From positions 1-64,000 of the forward strand of contig NZ_JAUSTE010000015.1 of NCBI RefSeq assembly GCF_030812675.1: a DNA stretch of 64,000 nt. Direction: 5' to 3'. Of this stretch, positions 1 to 10,906 are shown in pieces (positions within the stretch are counted from its first letter, which is position 1; every line of letters starts with the position of its first letter). A program made the position numbers and the translations under genes. Origin of the DNA: Sinomonas atrocyanea (GTDB lineage: Bacteria > Actinomycetota > Actinomycetes > Actinomycetales > Micrococcaceae). The notes beneath the pieces are model-generated. The model was not told the origin of the DNA. It did not search any database and was given only the letters and a program-made list of their open reading frames with translations.

Positions 1-2017
<2,017 letters not shown>

Positions 2018-2100
2018 GAGTCACCTCCTGGGAGTCACCTTCTGGGAGTCACTTCCCGGCGGTTCGGCCGGCAGGAGGTGACCTTCAGGAGGTGACCCCC
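2018..2100. repeat. direct and inverted 14-nt repeats behind tgt
   Basis: Three head-to-tail 14-nt units of the form GAGTCACCTYCTGG (2018-2031, 2032-2045, 2046-2059, the last diverged) start directly after the tgt stop. Two units in the opposite sense, AGGAGGTGACCTTC and AGGAGGTGACCCCC, follow at 2073-2100. The halves can pair into a large hairpin. It precedes a simpler terminator hairpin. Confidence 0.8.
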
Positions 2101-2116
2101 AGACGGGGGGGCGGGA

Positions 2117-2149
2117 CGGACGACGGCGGGTGGCACCCGCCGTCGTCCG
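2117..2149. terminator. bidirectional hairpin between tgt and the MFS gene
   Basis: A perfect 15-bp stem (CGGACGACGGCGGGT, loop GGC, then its complement) lies between two convergent genes. There is no clear T-run on either side, as is common in high-GC actinobacteria. Its ACGACGGCGGG stem sequence recurs in other terminators of this window. Confidence 0.8.
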
Positions 2150-2155
2150 CCCGCC

Positions 2156-3388
2156 TCAGCGGCGGCGGGCGGCGAGGAGCACGGCCGCGCCGGTGCCGGC
2201 GAAGAAGGCGATGACCGCCACGAGCACCGCCACGAGCGGCGGGGTCCAGGACGCGGCGGCGCTGTGGATACCCCCCAGCAGGGTCGGGGCGATGGCCGCG
2301 ACGCCGTACCCGGTTCCCTGCACGATCGCGGACATCCGCCCCGCGGCGGCCTGGTCGCGGGCCACCGTGAGGATCGCCGTGAAGATGAAGGTGATGCCGC
2401 CGCCCTGCGCGGCGCCGCCGAGCGAGCTCCACAGGGCCCACAGGCCGGGCTGAAGCAGCAGCCCGAGCGGGACCGTGAGCCAGAGGATGCCCAGTGCGGC
2501 CACGGTGGCTCGGGAGCCCGCGTACCGGGCGAGCAGCGGGGTGCCGAGCGCGCCGAGGATGGCCATGATCTGGAACAGCGAGGCCCCGGCCCCGGCGCCC
2601 GCCGCGCTGAGCCCTAGTTCGTCGGTGAGAAGGCTCGGCAGCCACGCGGTGATGCCGTAGTAGGAGAACGCCTGGCCGCCGAACCCGAAGGCGAGCGCGA
2701 CGGTGACCGCGCCGGTGCGGCGCGCCCGCGGCGCGGCGTGGTCCGAGGCGGTCGCGGCCCCCTCCGGCCGCAGGGCCCGCCGCACCCCCACCGCGGCGAC
2801 CCAGACCATGAGCGCCACGAGCGCGAAGAGTGCGCTCGCGGCCAGGGCCACGCGCCAGCCGGTCGCCGCGGCCAGCGGCGCGGTGGCCACGGACGTCACG
2901 AACGAGCCGACGTTGAGCGCCGCGGTGTACACGCCCATGGCCATCCCCTGACGGGCCTGGGTGAAGTCTCGCCGGATGATCAGCGGCACGGCGATGTTGC
3001 CGACCGTGATCGCCACCCCGAGCACCACGGTGCCCAGCATCACCACGGCGGTGCCGTCGAGGGACCGGATAAGGACGCCGGCGAGGACTCCCGCCAACGT
3101 CAGTGTCACGGCCATCTCCGCCCCGAAACGCCGGGCGCACAGGGACGCGAGCGGCGCGGCGAGGGCGAAGCACAGCACGGGGATGCCGGTGAGCAGGCCG
3201 AGTTCCCCGGCGGAGAGCCCGAGGTCCCCCTCGAGGGCCCTGGCCACGGGGGCGACCGCCACGAAGGGGCCGCGCATGGTGAGCGCGATGAGGCCGATCG
3301 AGACCAGGAGGAGCCACGCGGCGGCGGCCCTCGGGTGGCCGGTCTGACGGGGCGAGGAATGCGCGGGGGGCTGGGGACGGGGGCTCAT
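2156..3388 (-). CDS. MFS transporter, CynX/NimT-like
   Basis: Integral membrane protein of about 410 residues with twelve predicted hydrophobic segments, starting AAAWLLLVSIGLIALTMRGPF. The RGPF-x-AVAPV segment near helix 1 and the overall pattern match the CynX/NimT (cyanate and 2-nitroimidazole transporter) branch of the major facilitator superfamily. Proton-driven export or uptake of a small organic solute is the family role; the substrate cannot be read from sequence. ATG at 3388 is preferred, but an in-frame GTG lies at 3406 and neither has a strong ribosome-binding site. The gene lies downstream of the MHS transporter on the same strand, separated from it by a strong hairpin. Confidence 0.8.
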   Translation of the reverse strand: MSPRPQPPAHSSPRQTGHPRAAAAWLLLVSIGLIALTMRGPFVAVAPVARALEGDLGLSAGELGLLTGIPVLCFALAAPLASLCARRFGAEMAVTLTLAGVLAGVLIRSLDGTAVVMLGTVVLGVAITVGNIAVPLIIRRDFTQARQGMAMGVYTAALNVGSFVTSVATAPLAAATGWRVALAASALFALVALMVWVAAVGVRRALRPEGAATASDHAAPRARRTGAVTVALAFGFGGQAFSYYGITAWLPSLLTDELGLSAAGAGAGASLFQIMAILGALGTPLLARYAGSRATVAALGILWLTVPLGLLLQPGLWALWSSLGGAAQGGGITFIFTAILTVARDQAAAGRMSAIVQGTGYGVAAIAPTLLGGIHSAAASWTPPLVAVLVAVIAFFAGTGAAVLLAARRR

Positions 3389-3491
3389 CACTCTCGTTCG
3401 TATCACGGCGGCGGCGCGGGGGTCTCCTGCATCTCAGTCTCCGGGAAGGCGCCGGTCCTCGGAGGACGGGGGCCTCCCCCGGGAGGTGGAA

Positions 3492-3531
3492 GTCCTGTGC
3501 CTGCGGCCCCCAGCGGCCGCAGGCACAGGAC
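3492..3531 (-). terminator. terminator hairpin after the MHS transporter gene
   Basis: A perfect 17-bp stem (GTCCTGTGCCTGCGGCC and its complement) with a 6-nt loop starts 18 nt past the stop codon of the MHS transporter gene. It should insulate that gene from the downstream MFS gene. Confidence 0.8.
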
Positions 3532-3548
3532 GGATCGTGGTGCGGAGG

Positions 3549-5000
3549 CTAGCCGAGGCGCGAGGGCGAGTGCCCGGCGTCGTCCGCGCTGGCCGGCGCG
3601 CTCCCCACGCCCGCAGAGACGGGGTCCACGGGCGTGAGGTCCCGGTCGAGGTGCGTCTCCTGCCGGCGGGAGGGCAGGAAGAAGATGTACACGACGAGGG
3701 AGATCACGATCGTGATCGTCACGTAGGTGAACAGCCACTCCTTGTGCCCGGCGCTCGAGAGCCACTCCCCGATGAACGGCACGGTTCCGCCGAAGAGGGA
3801 GTTGGCGACGGCGTAGCCCAGGCCCACGCCGAGGGCGCGCACAGAGGCGGGGAACATCTCGGCCTTCACGATCGCGCTGATCGACGTGTAGTTGATGACG
3901 ATCATGAGGCCAGCCAGCATGAGCCAGAACGCGATGGCCGGGTCCTTGACGCCGGCGAGCGTGGACATGATCGGCCAGGTGAAGATCGCGCCGAGGACGC
4001 CGAAGACGATGAGCTGGAGCTTGCGGCCGATCTTGTCGGAGAGCAGGCCGAACAGCGGGTGCAGGATCATGTAGACGAACAGGGCCCAGAAGTTGATGAC
4101 CGAGGTCTGCGTCTTCGGGATGTGCGAGACGTTGTTCATGAAGCTGAGGATGTAGGTGGTGTACAGGTAGAACGCGCACGTTCCGCCCATGGTGAGGAAC
4201 ACGACCACGACGAACGGCTTCCAGTGCTTCGTGAAGAGCAGCTTGAGGGTTCCGGGCTCGACGGCCTCGAACTCGCCGCGCTCGCCGCGCGCCTCGGACG
4301 CCGCGGCGGCGGCCTTGGCAGCAGCCACCTGCTCCTTGGAGATCGTCTCGTCCATGGTGCGCCGCAGCCACAGGACGATCAGGGCGGCGACTGCGCCGAT
4401 CGCGAACGGCACTCGCCAGCCCCAGGCCTTCAGGTCCGCGTCGCCGAGGGTCGACTGGAGCACCACGAGGGTCAGCAGGGCCAGGACCTGGCCGCCCACG
4501 AGGGTCACGTACTGGAAGCTCGAGAAGAAGCCGCGCCGCTTGGACGTGGCGACCTCGGACATGTACGTGGCGGCCGTGCCGTACTCGCCGCCCACCGAGA
4601 AGCCCTGGAGCAGGCGGGAGAAGTACATCAGGACCGTGGACCACATGCCGATCTGCGCGATGCCGGGCATCACGGCGACGAGGAGCGAGCCCACGCCCAT
4701 GAGGGACACGCTCAGCGTGAGCGCCGCGCGGCGGCCATTGCGGTCCGCGTACCGGCCGAAGAACCACGAGCCCACCGGGCGCATGAGGAACGTCAGGGCG
4801 AAGGTCAGGTAGGCGTCGATCTGCGCCTGGACCGGGTCCTTGCTGTTGAAGAAGTAGGTCGCGAAGTACGCCGAGAACGCCGCGTAGACGTACAGGTCGT
4901 ACCACTCGATGAGGTTTCCGGCTGACCCTTTCAGGGTGTTGGCGACGGCTCGCCGGGTCCGGGCAGCGCTGCCCGCAGACCCCTGGTGTGCAATGCTCAT
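3549..5000 (-). CDS. MHS-family (metabolite:H+ symporter) MFS transporter, alpha-ketoglutarate permease-like
   Basis: The 483-residue protein has the metabolite:H+ symporter signatures: GNLIEWYDLYVYAAF in helix 1, then RPVGSWFFGRYADRNGRR and RLLQGFSVGGEYG. These are typical of KgtP, ProP and ShiA relatives that import di/tricarboxylates, betaines or shikimate with protons. The length is normal for the family. The gene is transcribed away from the response regulator gene, with 117 bp between the start codons. A carboxylate taken up by this transporter may therefore be the signal read by the adjacent TAXI protein and two-component system. Alpha-ketoglutarate-like specificity is the best guess only. 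Confidence 0.85.
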   Translation of the reverse strand: MSIAHQGSAGSAARTRRAVANTLKGSAGNLIEWYDLYVYAAFSAYFATYFFNSKDPVQAQIDAYLTFALTFLMRPVGSWFFGRYADRNGRRAALTLSVSLMGVGSLLVAVMPGIAQIGMWSTVLMYFSRLLQGFSVGGEYGTAATYMSEVATSKRRGFFSSFQYVTLVGGQVLALLTLVVLQSTLGDADLKAWGWRVPFAIGAVAALIVLWLRRTMDETISKEQVAAAKAAAAASEARGERGEFEAVEPGTLKLLFTKHWKPFVVVVFLTMGGTCAFYLYTTYILSFMNNVSHIPKTQTSVINFWALFVYMILHPLFGLLSDKIGRKLQLIVFGVLGAIFTWPIMSTLAGVKDPAIAFWLMLAGLMIVINYTSISAIVKAEMFPASVRALGVGLGYAVANSLFGGTVPFIGEWLSSAGHKEWLFTYVTITIVISLVVYIFFLPSRRQETHLDRDLTPVDPVSAGVGSAPASADDAGHSPSRLG

Positions 5001-5086
5001 GGACTAGGACGCTAGGCGTGACCGCGTTCACAGCCCAAGCTGGGGCACCCATTCCTAACACTTCCTTAAGTCTTCGCCCGAGCGGG

Positions 5087-5092
5087 TAGTCT
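5087..5092 (+). promoter_or_regulatory. possible -10 element for the two-component operon
   Basis: TAGTCT lies 25 nt before the response regulator start codon. No convincing -35 hexamer is seen at the right distance, which suggests activator-dependent transcription, perhaps by the regulator itself. The 117-bp divergent region also contains CTTAAG. Weak call. Confidence 0.35.
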
Positions 5093-5117
5093 CGGGGGCG
5101 GACAGTGGAGGGACCTG

Positions 5118-5810
5118 ATGCGAGTGCTCATCGTCGAGGACGACGACGCGATGGCCTCCGCGCTGCTGGCCTCCGTCCGCTCGGCGGGCCACGACGCGGC
5201 CCGGGTCGGCCGCGGCGCGGACGCGCTCCTCGTGCACCGGGAGCACGACGCGATCCTGCTGGACCTCGGCCTGCCCGACATGGACGGCCTCGACGTGCTG
5301 CGCAAGCTGCGCCAGGTCACCGACGTGCCGCTGCTGATCCTCACCGCCCGGGACGACGAGCGCAGCGTGGTCCTCGGACTCCGCTCCGGGGCGGACGACT
5401 ACCTCGTCAAGCCGGTCAAGCTCGTCGAGCTCCTGGCCCGGATCGAGGCCGTGGCCCGGCGCGTCGCCCGCGGAGGGGGTTCGGACCCGCACCGGATCGA
5501 GCTCGGCGAGGTCAGCATCGACCTCGATCGGCGCGTCGCCGCCGTCGGCCCCCGCGCCCTGAATCTCACCGCCACGGAGTACGAGCTGCTCGCCCTGCTC
5601 GCCAGGCACGCCGGCTCGGTGGTCACGCGGGAGCAGATCCTCGACACCCTCTGGGGCGACGCCTTCGTGGCCTCGTCCCGGTCGCTGGACGTGCACCTGA
5701 CGGGGCTTCGGTCCAAGCTCATGCTGCCGGGCTTCATCATCAACGTCCGCGGTGTGGGGTACCGCGTCGAGGGCCCGGCACGCGCCCCCTCCGGCGGCGG
5801 CCGCCGGTGA
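5118..5810 (+). CDS. OmpR/PhoB-type response regulator (TctD-like)
   Basis: The 230-residue protein has an N-terminal receiver domain (residues 1-115) with the acidic pocket VEDDD, phospho-acceptor Asp49 in LLDLGLPDMDG, and Lys98 in DDYLVKPVK. A C-terminal winged-helix DNA-binding domain follows (about 130-220), ending in the typical VRGVGYRVE wing. The start is supported by GGAGG 6 nt before the ATG. It overlaps the histidine kinase gene by 4 nt (GTGA). Its likely targets are its own operon and the divergent MHS transporter gene; that is inference from position. Confidence 0.92.
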   Translation: MRVLIVEDDDAMASALLASVRSAGHDAARVGRGADALLVHREHDAILLDLGLPDMDGLDVLRKLRQVTDVPLLILTARDDERSVVLGLRSGADDYLVKPVKLVELLARIEAVARRVARGGGSDPHRIELGEVSIDLDRRVAAVGPRALNLTATEYELLALLARHAGSVVTREQILDTLWGDAFVASSRSLDVHLTGLRSKLMLPGFIINVRGVGYRVEGPARAPSGGGRR

Positions 5811-7339
5811 GGCTGCGCGTCCTGGGCGTCCTGAGCCTGTTCTCGGTGCTCATCGTCGTCGCGGTCTCCGCCTCGATCCTCGCCTCGGTCGGCCGCGAGC
5901 TCACCCAGGAGCTGCAGATCAACCGGGTGGCGGCCCTCAACCGCTTCGCGCAGGTCGCGGACGATGCCGCCTCCAGCGGGGACACGGCCCAGCTCCAGCG
6001 CGAGATGGACCGCTATTCGGCCCTGTACGGCGAAGGGATCGTGGTCCGCACCCCGCAGGCCACGCTCACCTCCGGCGGCCTCAGCGCCGACCGCCCGGAT
6101 GTGCGGGAGGCTGCCGCCCGCGCCCAGCTCAACCTCAGCGACACCGCGCTCGAGCCGGTCCAGCCGTTCGGCCCCGCCTCCGAGGTGATCGCCCGCTCCT
6201 ACGGCACGGCGAGCCAGGTGCTCGGCGAGGCCGTGCTCGACGTCGACCTGGCCGCCGCCGAACAGAAGCTGCGGGAGCGCTGGCTCCTCGTCGCGTTCGG
6301 GTCCATGGCGGTGTGGGCCCTGCTGCTCGCAGGCGCCGGGCGGCTCACGGGCTGGGTCCTGCGCCCCGTCCACCGGCTCACCGCCGCGGTGATCGCGTTC
6401 GAGGAGTCCGAGCGCGCCACACGGCTGCGCGAGGACGGGCCGCCGGAGCTGCAGCGGCTGAGCAGGGCCTTCTCGGCGATGGCCGAGCACGTGGGCGCGT
6501 CCATGCAGGCGCAGCGCCAGCTCATCGCGGACGCCTCCCACCAGCTGCGCAACCCGATCGGGGCGCTGCGGCTGAGGACCGACCTCCTGGCCCTCGAGCT
6601 GGACACCCCGGCCCAGCGGGAAGCTGCGGCCGGGGTGACGCGGGAGCTCGAGCACGTCGAGGACATCCTGGACGGCATGCTGCGGCTGGCCTCCGCGGAG
6701 CACCGGGTCCGCGAGGGCTCGGTCGGGGGCGCCGCGGGGCCCGCGATGGGAGGGCGCACCGAGGTGCTCGACCCGTGGTCGGTGCTGCAGGACGCCGTGG
6801 AGCGCGCCGCCCCGGCGGCCCTCCGCAGCGGCGCCCGGCTGGAACTCGCCGAGGCCCCTGCGGCGCCGCCGAGGCTCGCCTGCAACCGCTCCGACCTGGC
6901 GGACATGGTCGGGGAACTGCTCGAGAACGCGATCAAGTACGCCGGCGCGCCCGGCGCCAGGATCACCGCCGGGGCGGTCCTGCGGAGCGGTGCGGTCGCG
7001 GTGGAGGTCGCCGACGATGGCCCCGGCCTTACCGCCGAGGAGCGCGCGGCCTCGACGACCCGATTCTGGCGCTCGCCCGAGCACAGCGGCTCCCGCGGCA
7101 CCGGGCTGGGCCTGGCCATCGTCGAGCAGCTGGCCGAGGCGAACGGCGGACGGCTGGTCCTCGCGGCGGGCAGCCCCCGCGGCCTCGTCGCGCGGGTCGA
7201 GTTCCCCGCCGCGCCCACCCCTGCGCACGACGGCGGCCTCCCGCACCCCGGCGCGGACGGCGCCGGCGGCGCCGGCGGCGTCGGCGGCCCCGCGGATGCC
7301 GGCGATGCCACGGCGGGCGGGGAGGACGTCCATGGCTGA
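5807..7339 (+). CDS. sensor histidine kinase (TctE-like)
   Basis: The 510-residue membrane kinase starts at a GTG overlapping the regulator stop codon. One helix (about 8-28), an extracytoplasmic sensor region of some 130 residues and a second helix (about 160-182) come first. A HAMP-like linker follows, then the H-box with His245 in DASHQLRNPIGALR, and a HATPase domain with the N-box LLENAIKYAG and G-boxes DDGPGL and GTGLGLAIV. The layout matches OmpR-coupled kinases such as TctE. The C-terminal 50 residues are a Gly/Ala/Pro-rich tail. The gene overlaps the TAXI gene by 8 nt, so sensor and binding protein are translationally linked; the TAXI protein may present ligand to the sensor region. 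Confidence 0.9.
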   Translation: MRLRVLGVLSLFSVLIVVAVSASILASVGRELTQELQINRVAALNRFAQVADDAASSGDTAQLQREMDRYSALYGEGIVVRTPQATLTSGGLSADRPDVREAAARAQLNLSDTALEPVQPFGPASEVIARSYGTASQVLGEAVLDVDLAAAEQKLRERWLLVAFGSMAVWALLLAGAGRLTGWVLRPVHRLTAAVIAFEESERATRLREDGPPELQRLSRAFSAMAEHVGASMQAQRQLIADASHQLRNPIGALRLRTDLLALELDTPAQREAAAGVTRELEHVEDILDGMLRLASAEHRVREGSVGGAAGPAMGGRTEVLDPWSVLQDAVERAAPAALRSGARLELAEAPAAPPRLACNRSDLADMVGELLENAIKYAGAPGARITAGAVLRSGAVAVEVADDGPGLTAEERAASTTRFWRSPEHSGSRGTGLGLAIVEQLAEANGGRLVLAAGSPRGLVARVEFPAAPTPAHDGGLPHPGADGAGGAGGVGGPADAGDATAGGEDVHG

Positions 7340-8348
7340 ACGCCGCTCCCCCGCCGGTCTCCCGCCGACCCGGCGGACGGTGCTGCGGACAGGCCTGGCT
7401 GCCGGGCTCGCGGGCCTGGCCCTGCCCGCAGCGGCCGCCTGTGCGCCCGGCCCGCCGGCCGAGGCCCTCAGGGTGGCCGGCGGGGAGCAGGGCGGCTTCT
7501 ACCTCGAGTTCGCAACCCTCCTTGCGGCCTCCCTCCAGCGGCACGGCGTGGCCCGGACGGCCTCCGCCCTCGAGACCGGCGGGAGCCTCGACAACCTGGA
7601 CCGCCTCGCCAGCGGCGGGGCGACGCTCGCGATCGCCCTCTCGGATGCCGCCGCAGACCGCCTCCGCACCCAGCGGATGCTCGCGCTCGGGAAGGTGTAC
7701 GAGAACTACCTGCACTGCCTGGTCCGCGCGGACAGCGGCATCACGGTCCCCGCAGACCTCGCGGGCCGGACCGTGGCCGTGGGCGACCCCCGCTCCGGCA
7801 CGTCCCTCACGGCCGCCAGGCTCCTCGCGGCCGCGGGACTCGCCACGGCCCCCTCCTCCGCGGCGCACCGGCCGGATCCGCTCCCCCCGCGGACCGTCGG
7901 CGCCGTGGGGCTCGGCCTCAACCAGGGCCTGGCCGCACTGCATGACGGCGCGGTCGAGGCGCTCTTCTGGTCCGGCGGCGTGCCCACGGCGGCCATCACG
8001 GCCTTCGCAGGGGCGACGAGGGCGCGGCTGCTTGACCTCTCCGAGCTCCTCCCGGCACTGCGGTCCCGGTTCGGGGCGTTCTACGACCGGGTGCTCATCC
8101 GGGAGGACAGCTACGCGGGGGTCCCGGCGACCTGGACCGTCGGCGTCGCGAACCTCCTCCTGTGCCGTGAGGACCTGTCCGCGGACGTGGCCCGCGCCGC
8201 CGTCGGCCTGTTGCTCGAGCACTCGGCCGAGCTGGTCCCGGCGGCGAGCCGAGGGGTCCAGTACCTCAGCCCCGAGACGCTCATCAGCACCGCGGGAGTG
8301 CCCCTGCACCCGGGCGCCGAGGACGCCTACCGGATCTTCCACGGTTGA
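7332..8348 (+). CDS. TAXI-family solute-binding lipoprotein, orphan of TRAP permease
   Basis: The 338-residue protein starts inside the kinase gene. Its N-terminus has a Tat-like RRTVLRTGL motif, a hydrophobic stretch and a lipobox-like AAAC, so it should be exported and lipid-anchored. The mature part begins RVAGGEQGGFYLEFATLLA and contains LAGRTVAVGDPRSGTSLTA, the fold signatures of TAXI (TRAP-associated extracytoplasmic immunogenic) binding proteins of about 320 residues. TAXI proteins normally feed DctM-type permeases, but none lies here. The tight overlap with the kinase suggests a sensory accessory role for a small carboxylate. Confidence 0.85.
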   Translation: MAERRSPAGLPPTRRTVLRTGLAAGLAGLALPAAAACAPGPPAEALRVAGGEQGGFYLEFATLLAASLQRHGVARTASALETGGSLDNLDRLASGGATLAIALSDAAADRLRTQRMLALGKVYENYLHCLVRADSGITVPADLAGRTVAVGDPRSGTSLTAARLLAAAGLATAPSSAAHRPDPLPPRTVGAVGLGLNQGLAALHDGAVEALFWSGGVPTAAITAFAGATRARLLDLSELLPALRSRFGAFYDRVLIREDSYAGVPATWTVGVANLLLCREDLSADVARAAVGLLLEHSAELVPAASRGVQYLSPETLISTAGVPLHPGAEDAYRIFHG

Positions 8349-8349
8349 G

Positions 8350-10503
8350 TCAGGCACCCGCCCTGCCGCGCGCCGGCCACCAGGTGCGCTCGCCGAGGTC
8401 GTAGCAGAGGGCGGGAACGAGGAGCGAGCGGACCAGGACCGTGTCCAGCAGGACGCCGAAGGCCACGATGAAGCTGATCTGCGCCAGGAACAGCACGGGG
8501 AGCACACCCAGCGCCGCGAACGTCGCGGCGAGCACCACCCCGGCCGAGGTGATCACCCCGCCGGTGGCCCGCAGACCCCGCAGGATCCCCTCGTGCGTGC
8601 CGTGCCGCAGCGACTCCTCGCGCACTCTGCTCATGAGGAAGATGTTGTAGTCGACCCCGAGGGCCACGAGGAACACGAACCCGAACAGCGGCACCGAGGC
8701 GTCGGCGCCCGGGAAGTGGAACAGCCCGTTGAAGACGAACGCGGAGACGCCGAGCGCCGCGGCGAACGAGGCGACCACCGTGCCCACGAGCAGCACGGGC
8801 GCCACGAGGGAGCGCAGCAGGAGCATGAGGATCACCAGGATCACGGCGAGGACCACGGGGATGATGAGGTTGCGATCGCGGATCGTGGTCTCGTTCGTGT
8901 CCAGGGCCACGGCGGTCGGGCCGCCCACGAGGACGTCGCCGTGCCATCCCGACGCACCGATGTCCGCGCGCAGCCTCTTCACGGTCTCCTCGGCCGCGGC
9001 CGACTCCGGCGCGTCCGAGAGCGTCGCCTCGAGCATCACCAATCCGTCGACGGCGGTCCCCGCCTGCCGCACGGTGCTCACTCCCCGCTCGTGGCTGAGG
9101 AGGCGCACGACGCCGTCCTTCCGGTCCGCGGGTGCGACGACGACGGCAGGTTCGCCGGCCCCGGCCGGGAAGTGGGCGGCGAGGGCCGCCTGGCCGTCCC
9201 GGGCGTCGGAGTGTCCCACCACGAAGTCGCTGCTCGGCACGCCGTCCGCCTTGAAGGCGGCAGCCCCGGCGCCCAGGGCGAGGAGGACCACGAGGGATCC
9301 CGCCCACACGGTCCTCGGCCTCGCCGAGACCAGCCTGGAGACCCGGTGCCAGAGGCCCCGGGGCCTCGACTCCGCCGGGCCGCTCTCCGCCGCCGTCGTG
9401 GCGCGCTCGACCACACTCTTACCGGGCCAGTACGCCACGCGTCCGGCCCAGTACAGGAGGGCCGGCAGCAGGGTGAGCGAGGCGACGTAGGCGAAGCCGA
9501 TCCCGATCGCCGCGACCGGCCCGAGCGCCTTGTTCGCGTTGAGGTCGGAGAGCGTCAGGCACAGGACCGCGGCGATCACGGTCCCCGCCGAGGCACTGAC
9601 GGGTTCGAAGGAGCCGCGCAGCGCCGCCCAGGTGGCCGCCCAGGTGCTCTCGTGCAGGGCGAGCTCCTCCCGGTACCGGGAGACGTACAGGAGCGAGTAG
9701 TCGGTGGCCGCGCCGATCACGAGGATCATGAGGATTCCCTGCGTCTGGCCGGAGAGCAGCAGCATGCCCGCCTTGGCCAGGGCGACCACGAGGGCCATCG
9801 CCCCGGTCAGCGCCATCAGGGAGGTGCCGAGCACCATGAGCGGCAGCAGCGGCGAGCGGTACACGATCACCAGGATCAGGAGCACCACGGCGAGGGCGAC
9901 CGCGAGCAGGAGACCGTCGAGGCCGCTGAAGGCCCCGGAGATGTCGGCGGAGAGCCCGGCTGGACCTGTGACGTTCACGACCACGCCCGCGGGGGACTGG
10001 CCGGCCAGCTGGGCGCGCACGTGCGTGACGGTCTCCGCGACCTTGACGCCCCGGCCGGGGTCGTTGGGCTGCACGGGGATGAAGGCCGTCGCCGCCCTCC
10101 CGTCCTGGGAGGGCAGGAGACGCGGAGTGCCGCCGGGGATCCGGTCCGAGGCGACGCCTGCCTCTCCCGCGAGGCCCGCGACGAGGCCGGTCAGTGTGCG
10201 CAGGTCGTCCGGCGTCAGCGTCGTGGCCTTGGTGAAGACGATGGTGGCCGGAATGGCGTTGCCGTCGCGGAACTTCTTCTCGAGGTCCTGGACCTGCGTG
10301 GCTTCGGCGCTGGCCGGCAGGTGCTCCGAGGCGTCATTGACGGCGACCTTGCCCACCTCGCCGAAGGCGCGGCCGCCGAGTCCGAAGACGGCGAGCCAAG
10401 CCAGGATCAGGACGGCGGGCAGGAGGATGCGGAGCCATCGCGGCGGGCGGAAACGCGGTGCGGAACGGGGCGAACGGGCTGTTCGGGATGCAGTGGTGGT
10501 CAC
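8350..10503 (-). CDS. MMPL-family RND transporter
   Basis: The 717-residue protein has the two-fold MMPL/RND design. After helix 1 (LRILLPAVLILAWLAVFGLGG) there is a periplasmic-type loop to about residue 170, then five or six helices including GAATDYSLLYVSRYREEL. A second soluble loop and a matching helix set with ALGVDYNIFLMSRVREE follow. The Asp-Tyr pairs in these helices are the proton-relay positions of actinobacterial MmpL-type exporters. Substrates in the family include lipids and drugs. It starts at GTG 10503, 35 nt after a CGNR regulator gene on the same strand, so control by that regulator is likely. It ends 1 nt from the TAXI gene in convergent orientation. Confidence 0.88.
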   Translation of the reverse strand: MTTTASRTARSPRSAPRFRPPRWLRILLPAVLILAWLAVFGLGGRAFGEVGKVAVNDASEHLPASAEATQVQDLEKKFRDGNAIPATIVFTKATTLTPDDLRTLTGLVAGLAGEAGVASDRIPGGTPRLLPSQDGRAATAFIPVQPNDPGRGVKVAETVTHVRAQLAGQSPAGVVVNVTGPAGLSADISGAFSGLDGLLLAVALAVVLLILVIVYRSPLLPLMVLGTSLMALTGAMALVVALAKAGMLLLSGQTQGILMILVIGAATDYSLLYVSRYREELALHESTWAATWAALRGSFEPVSASAGTVIAAVLCLTLSDLNANKALGPVAAIGIGFAYVASLTLLPALLYWAGRVAYWPGKSVVERATTAAESGPAESRPRGLWHRVSRLVSARPRTVWAGSLVVLLALGAGAAAFKADGVPSSDFVVGHSDARDGQAALAAHFPAGAGEPAVVVAPADRKDGVVRLLSHERGVSTVRQAGTAVDGLVMLEATLSDAPESAAAEETVKRLRADIGASGWHGDVLVGGPTAVALDTNETTIRDRNLIIPVVLAVILVILMLLLRSLVAPVLLVGTVVASFAAALGVSAFVFNGLFHFPGADASVPLFGFVFLVALGVDYNIFLMSRVREESLRHGTHEGILRGLRATGGVITSAGVVLAATFAALGVLPVLFLAQISFIVAFGVLLDTVLVRSLLVPALCYDLGERTWWPARGRAGA

Positions 10504-10537
10504 CCTTCGACGCTACGGAGCGGGCCGGCCGGTTCCA

Positions 10538-10885
10538 TCAACCGAACAGTTGATCCCGCTCCCGCCGCCGCCTGGCCTTCGCCCGGCTCGAGCAGGTGGC
10601 GGAACAGTAGCGTCCACGCCCATCGCGGCTCCGGTCGAAGAACCGCAGCGCGCACTGCGGGTCTGCGCAGTGGACCAGGCGCGAGCGGAGGCCGCCGGCG
10701 GCGATGCCCAGGGCTGCGGCCGTCAGGGGGGCCGCGAGCTGCGGAAGGAACTCGGCCTTCCGTGCCATCATCCGCGGCCGGCAGTGCGCGTCGAGGCCCT
10801 CTGTCTCGGGCTCCCATCCGAGTCGGCGCCGGACCTGTGCCATGTAGCGTCGACAGCGTCCCCGATGTCGCGAGGAGCACGCCAT
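10538..10885 (-). CDS. CGNR zinc-finger protein, shortened
   Basis: The 115-residue protein ends in the zinc-finger pattern CADPQCALRFFDRSRDG-x-GRYCSATCSSRAKARRR, close to the CGNR signature (C-x4-C ... C-x3-C with -RAKA-). Full-length CGNR regulators are about 180-200 residues with an N-terminal ABATE ligand domain. Here most of that domain is missing and CGNR reads CSSR. The ATG at 10885 has GAAGGGAG 10 nt upstream and is preferred over an in-frame TTG at 10921. The gene probably forms an operon with the MMPL transporter and may control it through the palindrome just upstream. It could instead be a decaying regulator. Confidence 0.7.
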   Translation of the reverse strand: MACSSRHRGRCRRYMAQVRRRLGWEPETEGLDAHCRPRMMARKAEFLPQLAAPLTAAALGIAAGGLRSRLVHCADPQCALRFFDRSRDGRGRYCSATCSSRAKARRRRERDQLFG

Positions 10886-10906
10886 GGGCAAGACACTCCC
10901 TTCTGG

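Noticed and set aside
7332-8348. Complete TRAP transporter operon
   Set aside because: No DctQ or DctM membrane subunit is encoded on either side; the neighbours are a kinase gene and a convergent MMPL gene.
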